A stretch of 7,297 nucleotides of DNA from JBEKCP01 sp050014815 (GCA_050014815.1 JBEKCP010000310.1:1-7297); one strand, 5' to 3'. Positions 1 to 6,529 are shown, counted from the first letter of the stretch. A program made the numbers and translations. The notes: generated by a model not told the origin, from the sequence alone.

Positions 1-3000
1 GAAGTGCTGGCTGTGGATCTCGGTGGGCCAGAGGGGCTCGGGCGCGTCCGGCTGCGGAAACGTCACGCTCAGGACGCCGCGGCCCAAGGCCAGGGCGTTC
101 TCGATGCTCCCGGCCAGCCGCGACCGGGCGTCCGGCCGGACCGTCAGCCGGTCGATCACCGCCTCGACGCGGTGCTTTCGCCGGCGGTCGATCTCGGGCG
201 GCTGGTCGAGCGAATAGGTCTGCGAGTCGATGCGGACCCGCACGTAGCCCGCGTGCCGCATCTCCTCCCAAAGCGTCTCGTAGTGCCCGCCCACTTGGAT
301 CTCCAGCGGGGCCATCACGTAGAGCTTCGTGCCCGCCGGGTGAGAGAGCAGCTTCTCGATGATCTCGTCGGCCGACTGCGTGGCGACGGGCACGTCGCAG
401 GCCGGGCAATGCGGCTGGCCCAGTCGGGCCACGAGGATCCGCAAGTAGTCGTAAATCTCGGTCACCGTGCCGACCGTGCTCCGCGGCGTGTGCCCCGCGT
501 GCTTCTGCTCGATCGCGATGGCCGGCGAAAGACCCTCGATGTGGTCCACCCGCGGCTTCTGCACTTTATCGACGAACTGCCGGGCGTAGGCGCTCAAGCT
601 CTCGACGTAGCGGCGCTGGCCCTCGGCGTAAATCGTGTCCATGGCCAGCGAGGTCTTGCCGGAGCCGCTCGGGCCGCAGCAGACGGTCATCCGGTCGCGA
701 GGAATGTCGACATCGACGCCCTTGAGGTTGTGTTGCCGGGCCCCGCGGACCTTGATGGCCCGGGCCAACTGAGGTCTCCCCTCTCCCTCCGGGAGAGGGG
801 CCGGGGGTGAGGGGAATCGAGCTTTGCGTGGCGCGCCCTCACCCCCTGCCCCTCTCCCGGAGGGAGAGGGGAGACTGAGGAACCTCCGCAGCACCTGGCC
901 GGTGTAAGATCGCTTGTGTTGGGCGAGTTGTTCGGGCGTGCCGACGGCGACAATTTCTCCGCCCCGCTGGCCCCCTTCCGGCCCCAGGTCGATGATCCAG
1001 TCGGCCGTTTTGACGACCTCCGCATTGTGCTCGACGACCAACACCGTGTTGCCGGCGTCGACGAACCCGTGCAGGACCCGCAAGAGGAGTTGGATGTCGG
1101 CGAAGTGCAGGCCGGTGGTCGGCTCGTCGAGGAGGTAGAGCGTCCGGCCGGTGCTCCGCTTGACCAGCTCGCGGGCGAGCTTGATCCGCTGGGCCTCGCC
1201 GCCGGAGAGGGTGGGCGAGGGCTGGCCCAGCTTCATGTAGTCCAGGCCCACGTCGTGCAGCGTCTGGAGTTTCGACGCGATGGCCGGGATGTTTTCGAAG
1301 TGCGTCAGGGCCTCCTGCACGTCCATTTCGAGCACTTCGGCGATCGACCGGCCCTTGTAGCGGACCTGGAGCGTCTCGCGGTTGAAGCGGTGGCCTTCGC
1401 ACACGGGACAGGCTACCCAGATGTCGGCCAGGAAGTCCATCTCGAGCCGGGTGGAGCCGTTGCCCTCGCAGGCCTCGCAGCGGCCGCCGCGGACGTTGAA
1501 GCTGAAGCGGCCCGGCGGGTAGCCGCGGGTGCGTGCCTCGGGCAACTGCGTGTAGAGCCTGCGGATCTCGTCGAAAACCTTGATGTACGTGGCCGGGTTG
1601 GAGCGGGGCGTCCGCCCGATCGGCGACTGGTCGATCGCGATCAGCTTGTCCAGGTGCTCCAGGCCCTCGATGCGGTCGTGCTCGCCGGGGTTGCCGACAC
1701 GGCCGTTGAGGTCGCGGCCGAGGGCCTCGACCAGGATGTCGCTCACCAGCGAGCTCTTGCCCGATCCCGATACGCCCGTCACGCACACGAACACCCCGAG
1801 CGGGATTTCCACGTCGAGGTTCTTGAGGTTGTTGTGCCTCGCGCCGCGGACGACGAGCCGGCCGCGGCCCAGCTCCCTCACCCCCTGCCCCTCTCCCGAA
1901 AGGAGAGGGGAGACGGGCCGGCGGACGGCGGGGACCTCGATCCGCAGCCGGCCGGAGAGGTACTGGCCCGTAACACTCTCGGGCTCGGCGGTAAGGGCGG
2001 CCAGGGGGCCGGCGGCCACGATGCGTCCGCCGCGGACGCCTGGCCCCGGGCCGAAGTCGACCAGGTGGTCGGCCGCGCGCATCGTATCTTCGTCGTGCTC
2101 GACCACCACGACCGTGTTGCCCTGGTCGCGGAGGCGGGCGAGCGTCGCCAGCAGTTTGTCGTTGTCGCGGGGGTGCAGCCCGATCGACGGCTCGTCGAGA
2201 ATATAAAGTACGCCGACCAGCCCGCAGCCGATCTGGCCGGCCAGACGGATCCGCTGCATCTCGCCCCCGGCCAACGTCGGCGAGGTCCGCCCGAGCGTGA
2301 GGTAATCGAGCCCGACGTTCTCGAGAAACCTCAGCCGCTGGCGGATTTCCTTGAGCGCCTCGACCGCAATGGCCTGGCCGGTGGCGTCCAACTCCAAGGC
2401 CGAGAAGAACTCCCCAGCCTGGACGATGCTCAGGGCGCAGACGTCCGGCAACGACCGCTCGGGCTGGTCCTGGAAAGCGGGCGAAGCGGTCCGGATGGTC
2501 ACGGCCGCGGCCTGCGGGTTGAGCCGCCGGCCCCCGCACCGCCCGCATCCCAGGATCCGCATGTACTTCTCCAACTGCCGGCGCTGGGGCCGGCTACGGG
2601 TGGTGCGGTACTGCGAGAGGAGCTTGGGGATAATGCCCTCGAAGGTGCCGCCCCACTTGTAGCCGGACGGCCCGCTCCGCCAGGTAAACGTGACGTGCTC
2701 CTGGCCGGTGCCCCAGAGCAGGGCGTGCCGGAGCTTTTCATCGAGTTCCTCCCAGGCGGTTTCCAGGACGGTGCCCGGCTCCAGGCCGTACTTCCGCTCG
2801 AGGGTCTCGGCCACGCCGCGGAAGATGTGCCGCCGCCAGCGCCCCATATCGCGCCACCCGCCCACCAGTTCGATCGCGCCCTGCTGGAACGAGCGGCCCG
2901 GGTCGGGAATGAGCCGCTCGGGGTCGAACGTGTAGATTTGCCCCAGGCCGCTGCACTCGGGGCACATGCCCTGCGGATTGTTGAAGCTGAACAGTTGCGG

Positions 3001-3873
3001 ACTGGGCGGCTCGAAACTCAAGTTGCAGTGGGTGCAGGCGTAGTGGGCGGAGAAGGGGATGTCGGCGATTTTGGATTTCGGATTTTGGATTTTGGATTTG
3101 TTTGAGATTTCGGATTTGGGATTTGAGATTTCATTTTTCCCCGCTCCACCTTCCGCGTCCTCCGCGACCACCAGGTTCCCCTCGCCCAACCGCAGCGCCA
3201 GATCGACCGCCTCGGCCAACCGCGGGCGGACCTTCGGCCCGGCGACCAGGCGATCGACCACGACCTCGATGTTGTGACGCATCTGGCGGTCCAAGGCGAG
3301 ATCGTCGGTCAGCCGGACCACGCTGCCGTCGACCCGGGCCCGGACGAAGCCCTGCTTCAAGAGGTCCTCGAAGAGGTCGCGGTACTCGCCCTTCTGGCCG
3401 CGGATGAGGGGTGAGAGCACGAGGAACCGCGCCCCCGCCGGCAACGCCAGGATCCGCTCGATGATCTGCTCGCGGGTCTGGGCGGTGATCGGCCGGCCGC
3501 ACTGCGGACAGTGCCCCTTGCCCACCCGGGCATAGAGCACCCGCAGGTAGTCGTAGATCTCGGTGATCGTGCCGACGGTGGAGCGGGGGTTCGTGCCGCT
3601 GGATTTCTGCGAGATCGAGATCGAAGGGCTCAGGCCGGCGATCAGATCGACATCCGGCTTGGGCATCTGGCCGAGGAACTGTCGGGCGAAGCTCGACAGG
3701 CTCTCGACGTATCGCCGCTGCCCCTCCGCATAGAGGGTGTCAAAAGCCAGCGAGCTCTTGCCCGACCCGCTCACCCCCGTAAAGCATATCAGCCGGTTGC
3801 GGGGGAGGATCAGGCTCACGTCCCGCAGGTTGTGTTCGCGGGCTCCCCGGATCAGAATGTCGGAATCAGGCAT
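1..3873 (-). CDS. uvrA: Tandem-fused excinuclease ABC subunit A (UvrA), 3' end beyond the window
   Basis: UvrA is the damage-recognition ATPase of nucleotide excision repair and loads UvrB at lesions. All 1291 codons from the ATG at 3873 to the left edge are open. Module 1 (about 1-1000) is complete: Walker A GVSGSGKS 33-40, UvrB-binding region about 120-240, zinc finger C280/C283/C304/C307, signature LAGGE 534-538, Walker B ILDEP 558-562, second Walker A 700-707, zinc finger C799/C802/C822/C825, signature LSGGE 889-893, Walker B LLDEP 914-918. After a repeat-derived linker (about 1000-1036), module 2 starts again with KVRGARQHNLKG, Walker A GPSGSGKT 1067-1074 and the conserved block YAEGQRRYVESLSAYARQF; it is cut just before its zinc finger. 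Ordinary UvrA is about 940 residues, so the whole protein may be near 2000. Double-length UvrA occurs in planctomycetes as I recall. No Shine-Dalgarno is visible; the ATG is chosen because homology begins there. The 138-nt gap to dcd shows no clear promoter or LexA box. Confidence 0.96.
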   Translation of the reverse strand, partial: MPDSDILIRGAREHNLRDVSLILPRNRLICFTGVSGSGKSSLAFDTLYAEGQRRYVESLSSFARQFLGQMPKPDVDLIAGLSPSISISQKSSGTNPRSTVGTITEIYDYLRVLYARVGKGHCPQCGRPITAQTREQIIERILALPAGARFLVLSPLIRGQKGEYRDLFEDLLKQGFVRARVDGSVVRLTDDLALDRQMRHNIEVVVDRLVAGPKVRPRLAEAVDLALRLGEGNLVVAEDAEGGAGKNEISNPKSEISNKSKIQNPKSKIADIPFSAHYACTHCNLSFEPPSPQLFSFNNPQGMCPECSGLGQIYTFDPERLIPDPGRSFQQGAIELVGGWRDMGRWRRHIFRGVAETLERKYGLEPGTVLETAWEELDEKLRHALLWGTGQEHVTFTWRSGPSGYKWGGTFEGIIPKLLSQYRTTRSRPQRRQLEKYMRILGCGRCGGRRLNPQAAAVTIRTASPAFQDQPERSLPDVCALSIVQAGEFFSALELDATGQAIAVEALKEIRQRLRFLENVGLDYLTLGRTSPTLAGGEMQRIRLAGQIGCGLVGVLYILDEPSIGLHPRDNDKLLATLARLRDQGNTVVVVEHDEDTMRAADHLVDFGPGPGVRGGRIVAAGPLAALTAEPESVTGQYLSGRLRIEVPAVRRPVSPLLSGEGQGVRELGRGRLVVRGARHNNLKNLDVEIPLGVFVCVTGVSGSGKSSLVSDILVEALGRDLNGRVGNPGEHDRIEGLEHLDKLIAIDQSPIGRTPRSNPATYIKVFDEIRRLYTQLPEARTRGYPPGRFSFNVRGGRCEACEGNGSTRLEMDFLADIWVACPVCEGHRFNRETLQVRYKGRSIAEVLEMDVQEALTHFENIPAIASKLQTLHDVGLDYMKLGQPSPTLSGGEAQRIKLARELVKRSTGRTLYLLDEPTTGLHFADIQLLLRVLHGFVDAGNTVLVVEHNAEVVKTADWIIDLGPEGGQRGGEIVAVGTPEQLAQHKRSYTGQVLRRFLSLPSPSGRGAGGEGAPRKARFPSPPAPLPEGEGRPQLARAIKVRGARQHNLKGVDVDIPRDRMTVCCGPSGSGKTSLAMDTIYAEGQRRYVESLSAYARQFVDKVQKPRVDHIEGLSPAIAIEQKHAGHTPRSTVGTVTEIYDYLRILVARLGQPHCPACDVPVATQSADEIIEKLLSHPAGTKLYVMAPLEIQVGGHYETLWEEMRHAGYVRVRIDSQTYSLDQPPEIDRRRKHRVEAVIDRLTVRPDARSRLAGSIENALALGRGVLSVTFPQPDAPEPLWPTEIHSQHF
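770..879. mobile_element. MITE-like inverted-repeat element inside the uvrA inter-module linker
   Basis: Two 40-nt arms, 774-813 and 836-875, are inverted copies of each other with a single mismatch and a 22-nt spacer. The element is bounded on both sides by the direct repeat TGAG (770-773 and 876-879), which could be a 4-bp target-site duplication. Each arm also contains its own small palindrome, CCCCTCTCCC-GGA-GGGAGAGGGG. The 102-nt element is translated on the minus strand as about 34 low-complexity Pro/Gly/Arg residues of the UvrA linker, with no stop codon. There is no transposase, so any mobility would be non-autonomous. The 4-bp flank could be chance. The pair could also be two separately placed REP-type units rather than one element. 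Confidence 0.6.
1875..1914. repeat. Third copy of the 40-bp palindromic dispersed repeat, inside uvrA
   Basis: This 40-nt segment matches the 836-875 arm at 38 of 40 positions and has the same orientation. It begins CCCTCACCCCCTGCCCC and contains a 9-bp hairpin, CCCCTCTCC-CGAAA-GGAGAGGGG. On the minus strand it is translated as part of UvrA residues about 654-667 (reading SPLLSGEGQGVRE), exactly in the linker between the first and second ATPase halves of module 1. No flanking direct repeat is evident here. The family is dispersed and repeat-like; no protein function is implied. Confidence 0.8.
3067..3133. repeat. Degenerate heptanucleotide tandem repeat (GATTTYG) inside uvrA
   Basis: Nine units of a 7-nt motif close to GATTTTG/GATTTCG run through this stretch, with a 4-nt interruption at 3102-3105. 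Read on the minus strand, three units encode a 7-residue period resembling IQNPKSK, giving a Lys/Asn/Ser/Pro/Ile-rich insert at UvrA residues about 246-269. It sits between the UvrB-binding region and the first zinc finger of module 1. Its AT-rich composition contrasts sharply with the flanking uvrA sequence. Heptanucleotide tandem repeats of this kind are known from cyanobacteria (STRR sequences), and I associate similar peptides with planctomycete gene models. The equivalent position of ordinary UvrA has only a short acidic loop. Confidence 0.85.
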
Positions 3874-4011
3874 GAGCGATGGTACGGGGCCGAAACAATG
3901 CCAGAGGGGCGGACCGGCCAAGCCAGCGAAGCCGATGGCCAAGCGAAGGTCATGGATCGCCGACAAGGCGGCCAAGGTAAGATGGCAACGAAAGGGCCTG
4001 AAAGTTGCCAG

Positions 4012-4661
4012 CTACTGCGGCTTGTCGCTTCCATGCACGCCTTTTTGGCCAAACGTCAAAGACGTGCCTTTGACGCTTCTGTGGGGCGGGCTCGTAATTC
4101 TACAGGCAGTCAACTGTGCAATGGCATCTCCCTGGTGAAACACCAAATCAAACGGTCCAAGATTGACAATTTCCAGTACGATATTTCCAGCCCAGGTAGA
4201 ATGGATAGTTGGCGCGGTTAGGTGAACCACCATCCCGGTTCGCGCTTTTGTGCTTTTTCCCTCGACGAAGCAAATGAGGTCCGCGTTTACTTCGGGTGTT
4301 CCAACCTTTTCGATGGTCGGCCAAAGAAGAAATCCGAATGGTCTAACCACAATTTCACTTCCTCGTCTTCACTTCCTCGTCGCATTACAAGGAAGTCTGC
4401 CCCGTCGCTATACTCAGGCGGACGGACGGTATATTCTTTGGCGAAAATATCAAACTTATACTTCCCGACGTGTAGCTCGGGGCGCGATTTGCCGGAGGTA
4501 TCTTGGGTCTTTGCAAATCCCTCAATATCCCAAATCTTCGCGTCCTCGATCTTGCCCAAGTGAAGATCAAGAGATGTCGCGTCAATTTTCCCCGGCCGAG
4601 GCTCCACTATGAGCCGGCCGGTGTCGATTGCCCAAGCTAAATCGCGGTCGGATAGAAACAT
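4012..4661 (-). pseudogene. dcd: dCTP deaminase gene frameshifted by a 14-bp tandem duplication
   Basis: dCTP deaminase converts dCTP to dUTP, the feed for dTMP synthesis, and belongs to the dUTPase superfamily. From the ATG at 4661 the frame reads MFLSDRDLAWAIDTGRL, then IDATSLDLHLG, both typical of Dcd N-termini. After residue E98 the frame shifts and stops at 4287-4289, giving a 124-residue product with about 26 foreign residues. The other half continues in a different frame to the TAG at 4012. Deleting one 14-bp copy joins them into 211 residues with the family core: VEGKSTKAR about 128-136, TAPTIH 144-149, and LEIVN with the expected catalytic Glu at 159. Known Dcd proteins are about 170-200 residues. 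The start lies 6 nt after the upstream stop, and a GAGG overlapping that stop may serve as ribosome site. It could be a true pseudogene, a reversible variant or an assembly error. Confidence 0.9.
4354..4381. repeat. Exact 14-bp tandem duplication breaking dcd
   Basis: TTCACTTCCTCGTC occurs twice head to tail (4354-4367 and 4368-4381) with no mismatch and no extension on either side. Fourteen is not a multiple of three, so the second copy moves the minus-strand reading frame. Removing either copy makes the dcd frame continuous across the site, with family-like residues on both sides (RRGSE then IVVRPFGFLLWPTIEKV). Confidence 0.97.
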
Positions 4662-4667
4662 TTTGCC

Positions 4668-4997
4668 TCACACGTCATCGTCGGCTGGAACCAGGTCATC
4701 CATCGAAATGTGAATAATGTCAGCACTTGGGACCTCGACCACAATCCACCCATCTTTCAGTTCACGTATCGTTCGACAAAGGACGAATCCCTCGATCGTG
4801 ATACCATAAGGTGGATCGTCAGGGGAAAGCGGCTTCTTGTTCTCATCCCGAAGATATTCAAAGTGTGCTGTTCCGACCAAGCGCCCCTCATTCCCCCCTT
4901 CGTAGGTAAGACGGGGGGAAAGCTCTAGCGTAAATGTTCGCTCATTGGTGAAAGCACCCCGTTCGATCTTGCACCCAATGCAGTAATACTCCCTCAT
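4668..4997 (-). CDS. Hypothetical 109-residue protein upstream of dcd
   Basis: I do not recognise this family. The start at 4997 is favoured because AAGGAGA lies 7-8 nt upstream; a GTG at 5111 in the same frame has no ribosome site. The protein begins MREYYCIGCKIERGAF, with one CxxC pair (C6, C9) and no second pair to complete a zinc site; one further Cys is at 74. It then alternates short hydrophobic strands with polar loops (FTLEL 22-26, VGTAHFEYL 41-49, ITIEGFVLC 66-74, WIVVEVPSADIIHIS 84-98) and ends in an acidic tail, PADDDV. This suggests a small cytoplasmic beta-rich protein. There is no signal peptide or membrane segment. The stop is 6 nt before the dcd start, so the two are almost certainly cotranscribed. 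The AT-richer composition is shared with dcd and unlike uvrA. Function is unknown; a role linked to nucleotide metabolism is only a guess from the pairing. Confidence 0.8.
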   Translation of the reverse strand: MREYYCIGCKIERGAFTNERTFTLELSPRLTYEGGNEGRLVGTAHFEYLRDENKKPLSPDDPPYGITIEGFVLCRTIRELKDGWIVVEVPSADIIHISMDDLVPADDDV

Positions 4998-5004
4998 TTG
5001 ATTG

Positions 5005-5011
5005 TCTCCTT
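5005..5011 (-). promoter_or_regulatory. Ribosome binding site deciding the 4997 start
   Basis: On the minus strand AAGGAGA precedes the ATG at 4997, with 8 nt between GGAG and the start. It is the best Shine-Dalgarno match on this strand and argues against the upstream GTG at 5111. Confidence 0.85.
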
Positions 5012-5134
5012 TCCCTGTACAATCATATACATCCCTGCGTTCGAGGGACCCCAGCATGCGCTGCCACAAAGCGCATAAGCGCCGCTCATAAAAGGTGTTG
5101 CGTCTACACACACTTGGGGCAGTAGACAGGTCTT

Positions 5135-5163
5135 AGCATAGAAAACGGTTTCCATCCTGTCAA
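5135..5163 (-). promoter_or_regulatory. Sigma70-type promoter for the 109-residue protein and dcd
   Basis: On the minus strand a perfect -35 hexamer TTGACA (5163-5158) is followed by exactly 17 nt and a -10 hexamer TATGCT (5140-5135), which matches the consensus at 4 of 6 positions. Transcription would start near 5128 and give a leader of about 130 nt before the ATG at 4997. No other good promoter is visible for this unit. No operator repeats stand out around it. Confidence 0.65.
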
Positions 5164-5211
5164 CAGGGTTGCTGGAGTTTACTACTGGCGTCAACCATCC
5201 GCATCGGCGAG

Positions 5212-5280
5212 GAACCTCAAACTGGCGCACTACCACGGCGGGAATGCAGCCTGCGGCTTCGCAGGCCAACTTCGAGGTTC
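5212..5280. other. Nested fold-back upstream of the cysteine desulfurase
   Basis: An outer inverted repeat, GAACCTCAA (5212-5220) against TTCGAGGTTC (5271-5280), pairs over 9 bp with one bulged C. It encloses a 7-bp hairpin with a GCTT loop, GCCTGCG (5249-5255) and CGCAGGC (5260-5266). A further 5-bp hairpin lies at 5281-5294. There is no run of T after any stem, so it is not a clear terminator. It could be an mRNA leader structure for the desulfurase or simply GC-rich chance pairing. Confidence 0.35.
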
Positions 5281-5319
5281 GCGGCGGTTGCCGCTCCCGG
5301 GGCGGTGCCTGATAATGGC

Positions 5320-6480
5320 ATGATGCAGACAATCTACCTGGATCATAACGCGGCCACGCCGATCCGGCCGGAGGTCGTCGAGGCCATGGCCCGGTGCCAT
5401 GCGGCCGTCCATGCCAACCCGGCCAGCCAGCACCAACCGGGGCAGCAGGCCCGCCGCCTCCTGGAGGAGGCCCGGGGGCGGATCGCCGAGTTGCTCGGGG
5501 CCGATCTGGCCCGCCGCCACGGCGACCGTCTGGTCTTCACCAGCGGGGGCACGGAGGCCAACAACCTGGCGGTGCTGGGGATTTCCCGCGGCCGGGGGAG
5601 CGGGCCGGGCCAAATCGTCGTCTCGGCCATCGAGCATGCCAGCGTGCTGGAGCCGGCCGAACACCTGTTGGAAGAAGGGTGGCGGGTCGATACGCTGGGC
5701 GCCGATCCCGACGGCGTCGTCCGCACGGACCACCTCGACCGCCTCTTGCGACCCGAAACCCGGCTGGTCAGCGTCATACTGGGCAGCCAGCAGACCGGGG
5801 TCCTTCAGCCCGTGGCCCAAGTGGCCGCCGCATGCGCCCAGGCGGGCGTGCCGCTGCACACCGACGCGGTGGCCGCCGTCGGCAAAGTGCCGGTTCACTT
5901 CGGCAGGCTCGGCGTGGCCGCCATGAGCGTGGCCGCCCACAAGCTCCAGGGGCCGCCGGGCATCGGCGCGCTCGTGCTGCGGCACGACGTGCCCCTGGCG
6001 CCCATCCTGTTCGGGGGGCACCAGGAGGACGGTCTTCGGGCAGGGACCCAGGCCGTGGCCCTGGCGGTCGGCATGCAGACGGCCCTGGAGCTCCGGTGCC
6101 GGGACCAGGAGGCGCACACCGGGCGGCTGACGGTCCTGCGGGACCGGTTCGAGGCCGGCCTTTGTGCCGGCTATCCCGGCCTGGTGATCCACGGGTTGGC
6201 GGCCCCCCGGCTGCCCCACACCAGCAACGTCGCCTTCCCCGGCCTGGAGGGGCAGATCCTCCTGCTGGCCCTCGATATGGCCGGCGTGGCCTGCTCGGCG
6301 GGCTCGGCCTGCGCCAGCGGCTCGACCGAATTGTCGCCCACGCTCCGCGCCATGGGCCTCTCCAACGAGATGGTGGCCAGCTCGCTCCGCTTCAGCCTCG
6401 GCAGCACCACCACCGAGGCCGAGGTCGATGAGGCCGTCCGCCGGATTCTCGACGTCTGCCGGCAATTGCGGGGCTCGTAG
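5320..6480 (+). CDS. Cysteine desulfurase, NifS/IscS family (PLP enzyme)
   Basis: This cytoplasmic enzyme removes sulfur from cysteine to form an enzyme persulfide and alanine, supplying Fe-S cluster assembly or other sulfur-transfer pathways. Numbering from the ATG at 5320 gives 386 residues. Visible landmarks are TIYLDHNAATP near the N-terminus, SGGTEANN 75-82, the PLP-stacking H106, D182, the Schiff-base lysine in AAHKLQGPPG (K208), and the catalytic loop GSACASG with C331. The usual NNE motif is SQQ (156-158), and the usual Gln three residues after the Asp is A185. By alignment these correspond to E. coli IscS N155 and Q183, both PLP contacts. The protein ends soon after the last family helix and lacks the C-terminal extension of E. 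coli IscS that contacts IscU. The start could also be the ATG at 5323 or a GTG at 5305; there is no good ribosome site. No IscU-like scaffold gene is in the window, so the sulfur acceptor is unknown. Confidence 0.93.
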   Translation: MMQTIYLDHNAATPIRPEVVEAMARCHAAVHANPASQHQPGQQARRLLEEARGRIAELLGADLARRHGDRLVFTSGGTEANNLAVLGISRGRGSGPGQIVVSAIEHASVLEPAEHLLEEGWRVDTLGADPDGVVRTDHLDRLLRPETRLVSVILGSQQTGVLQPVAQVAAACAQAGVPLHTDAVAAVGKVPVHFGRLGVAAMSVAAHKLQGPPGIGALVLRHDVPLAPILFGGHQEDGLRAGTQAVALAVGMQTALELRCRDQEAHTGRLTVLRDRFEAGLCAGYPGLVIHGLAAPRLPHTSNVAFPGLEGQILLLALDMAGVACSAGSACASGSTELSPTLRAMGLSNEMVASSLRFSLGSTTTEAEVDEAVRRILDVCRQLRGS

Positions 6481-6494
6481 ACTGGCCGGAGAAC

Positions 6495-6503
6495 TGGTAT
6501 ACT
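6495..6503 (+). promoter_or_regulatory. Extended -10 promoter candidate for the DnaA-like gene
   Basis: TGGTATACT gives a TGN extension followed by TATACT, which matches the -10 consensus at 5 of 6 positions. It lies 15 nt after the desulfurase stop codon. No -35 hexamer is present at the usual distance, which extended -10 promoters can tolerate. A transcript would start near 6510 and carry the fold-back element as its leader. Confidence 0.4.
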
Positions 6504-6529
6504 CTCTCATCCAGGAGACTAGATAGACG

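Larger units (their letters stand above)
4998..5319. other. Divergent intergenic region between the dcd unit and the cysteine desulfurase
   Basis: This 322-nt stretch separates the minus-strand 109-residue-protein/dcd unit from the plus-strand cysteine desulfurase. It holds the minus-strand ribosome site, a strong minus-strand promoter, and a nested fold-back near the desulfurase start. I see no convincing open reading frame. I also see no clear plus-strand -35/-10 pair. Composition changes within it, from AT-richer on the left to GC-rich on the right, so it may contain the edge of the acquired patch. Confidence 0.7.

Noticed and set aside
839..2548. 569-codon minus-strand frame overlapping uvrA
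   Set aside because: It is an alternative frame of uvrA, made of Arg/Pro/Gly-rich low-complexity sequence, and it ends inside the repeat.
916..3105. 729-codon open frame on the plus strand
   Set aside because: It lies entirely antisense to uvrA, which has unmistakable ATPase and zinc motifs. Long antisense frames are expected in GC-rich genes, and its protein shows no recognisable domain.
3067..3133. CRISPR-like array
   Set aside because: The units are 7 nt and contiguous, with no spacers. They lie inside the uvrA coding frame.
3874..4011. LexA/SOS box or dedicated promoter for uvrA
   Set aside because: I found no CTGT-N8-ACAG-type operator and no convincing -35/-10 pair. The gene may be cotranscribed with dcd or use an unrecognised promoter.
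4054..4075. Perfect 8-bp inverted repeat CGTCAAAG / CTTTGACG
   Set aside because: It lies inside the 3' coding part of dcd, has no T-run on either strand, and is short enough to arise by chance.
4668..5111. Longer 147-codon version of the 109-residue protein starting at GTG 5111
   Set aside because: There is no ribosome site at 5111, whereas AAGGAGA precedes the ATG at 4997. The extra N-terminus is unlike the rest of the protein.
5230..6510. 426-codon minus-strand frame opposite the cysteine desulfurase
   Set aside because: It is antisense to a clearly conserved enzyme and its translation shows no family motif.
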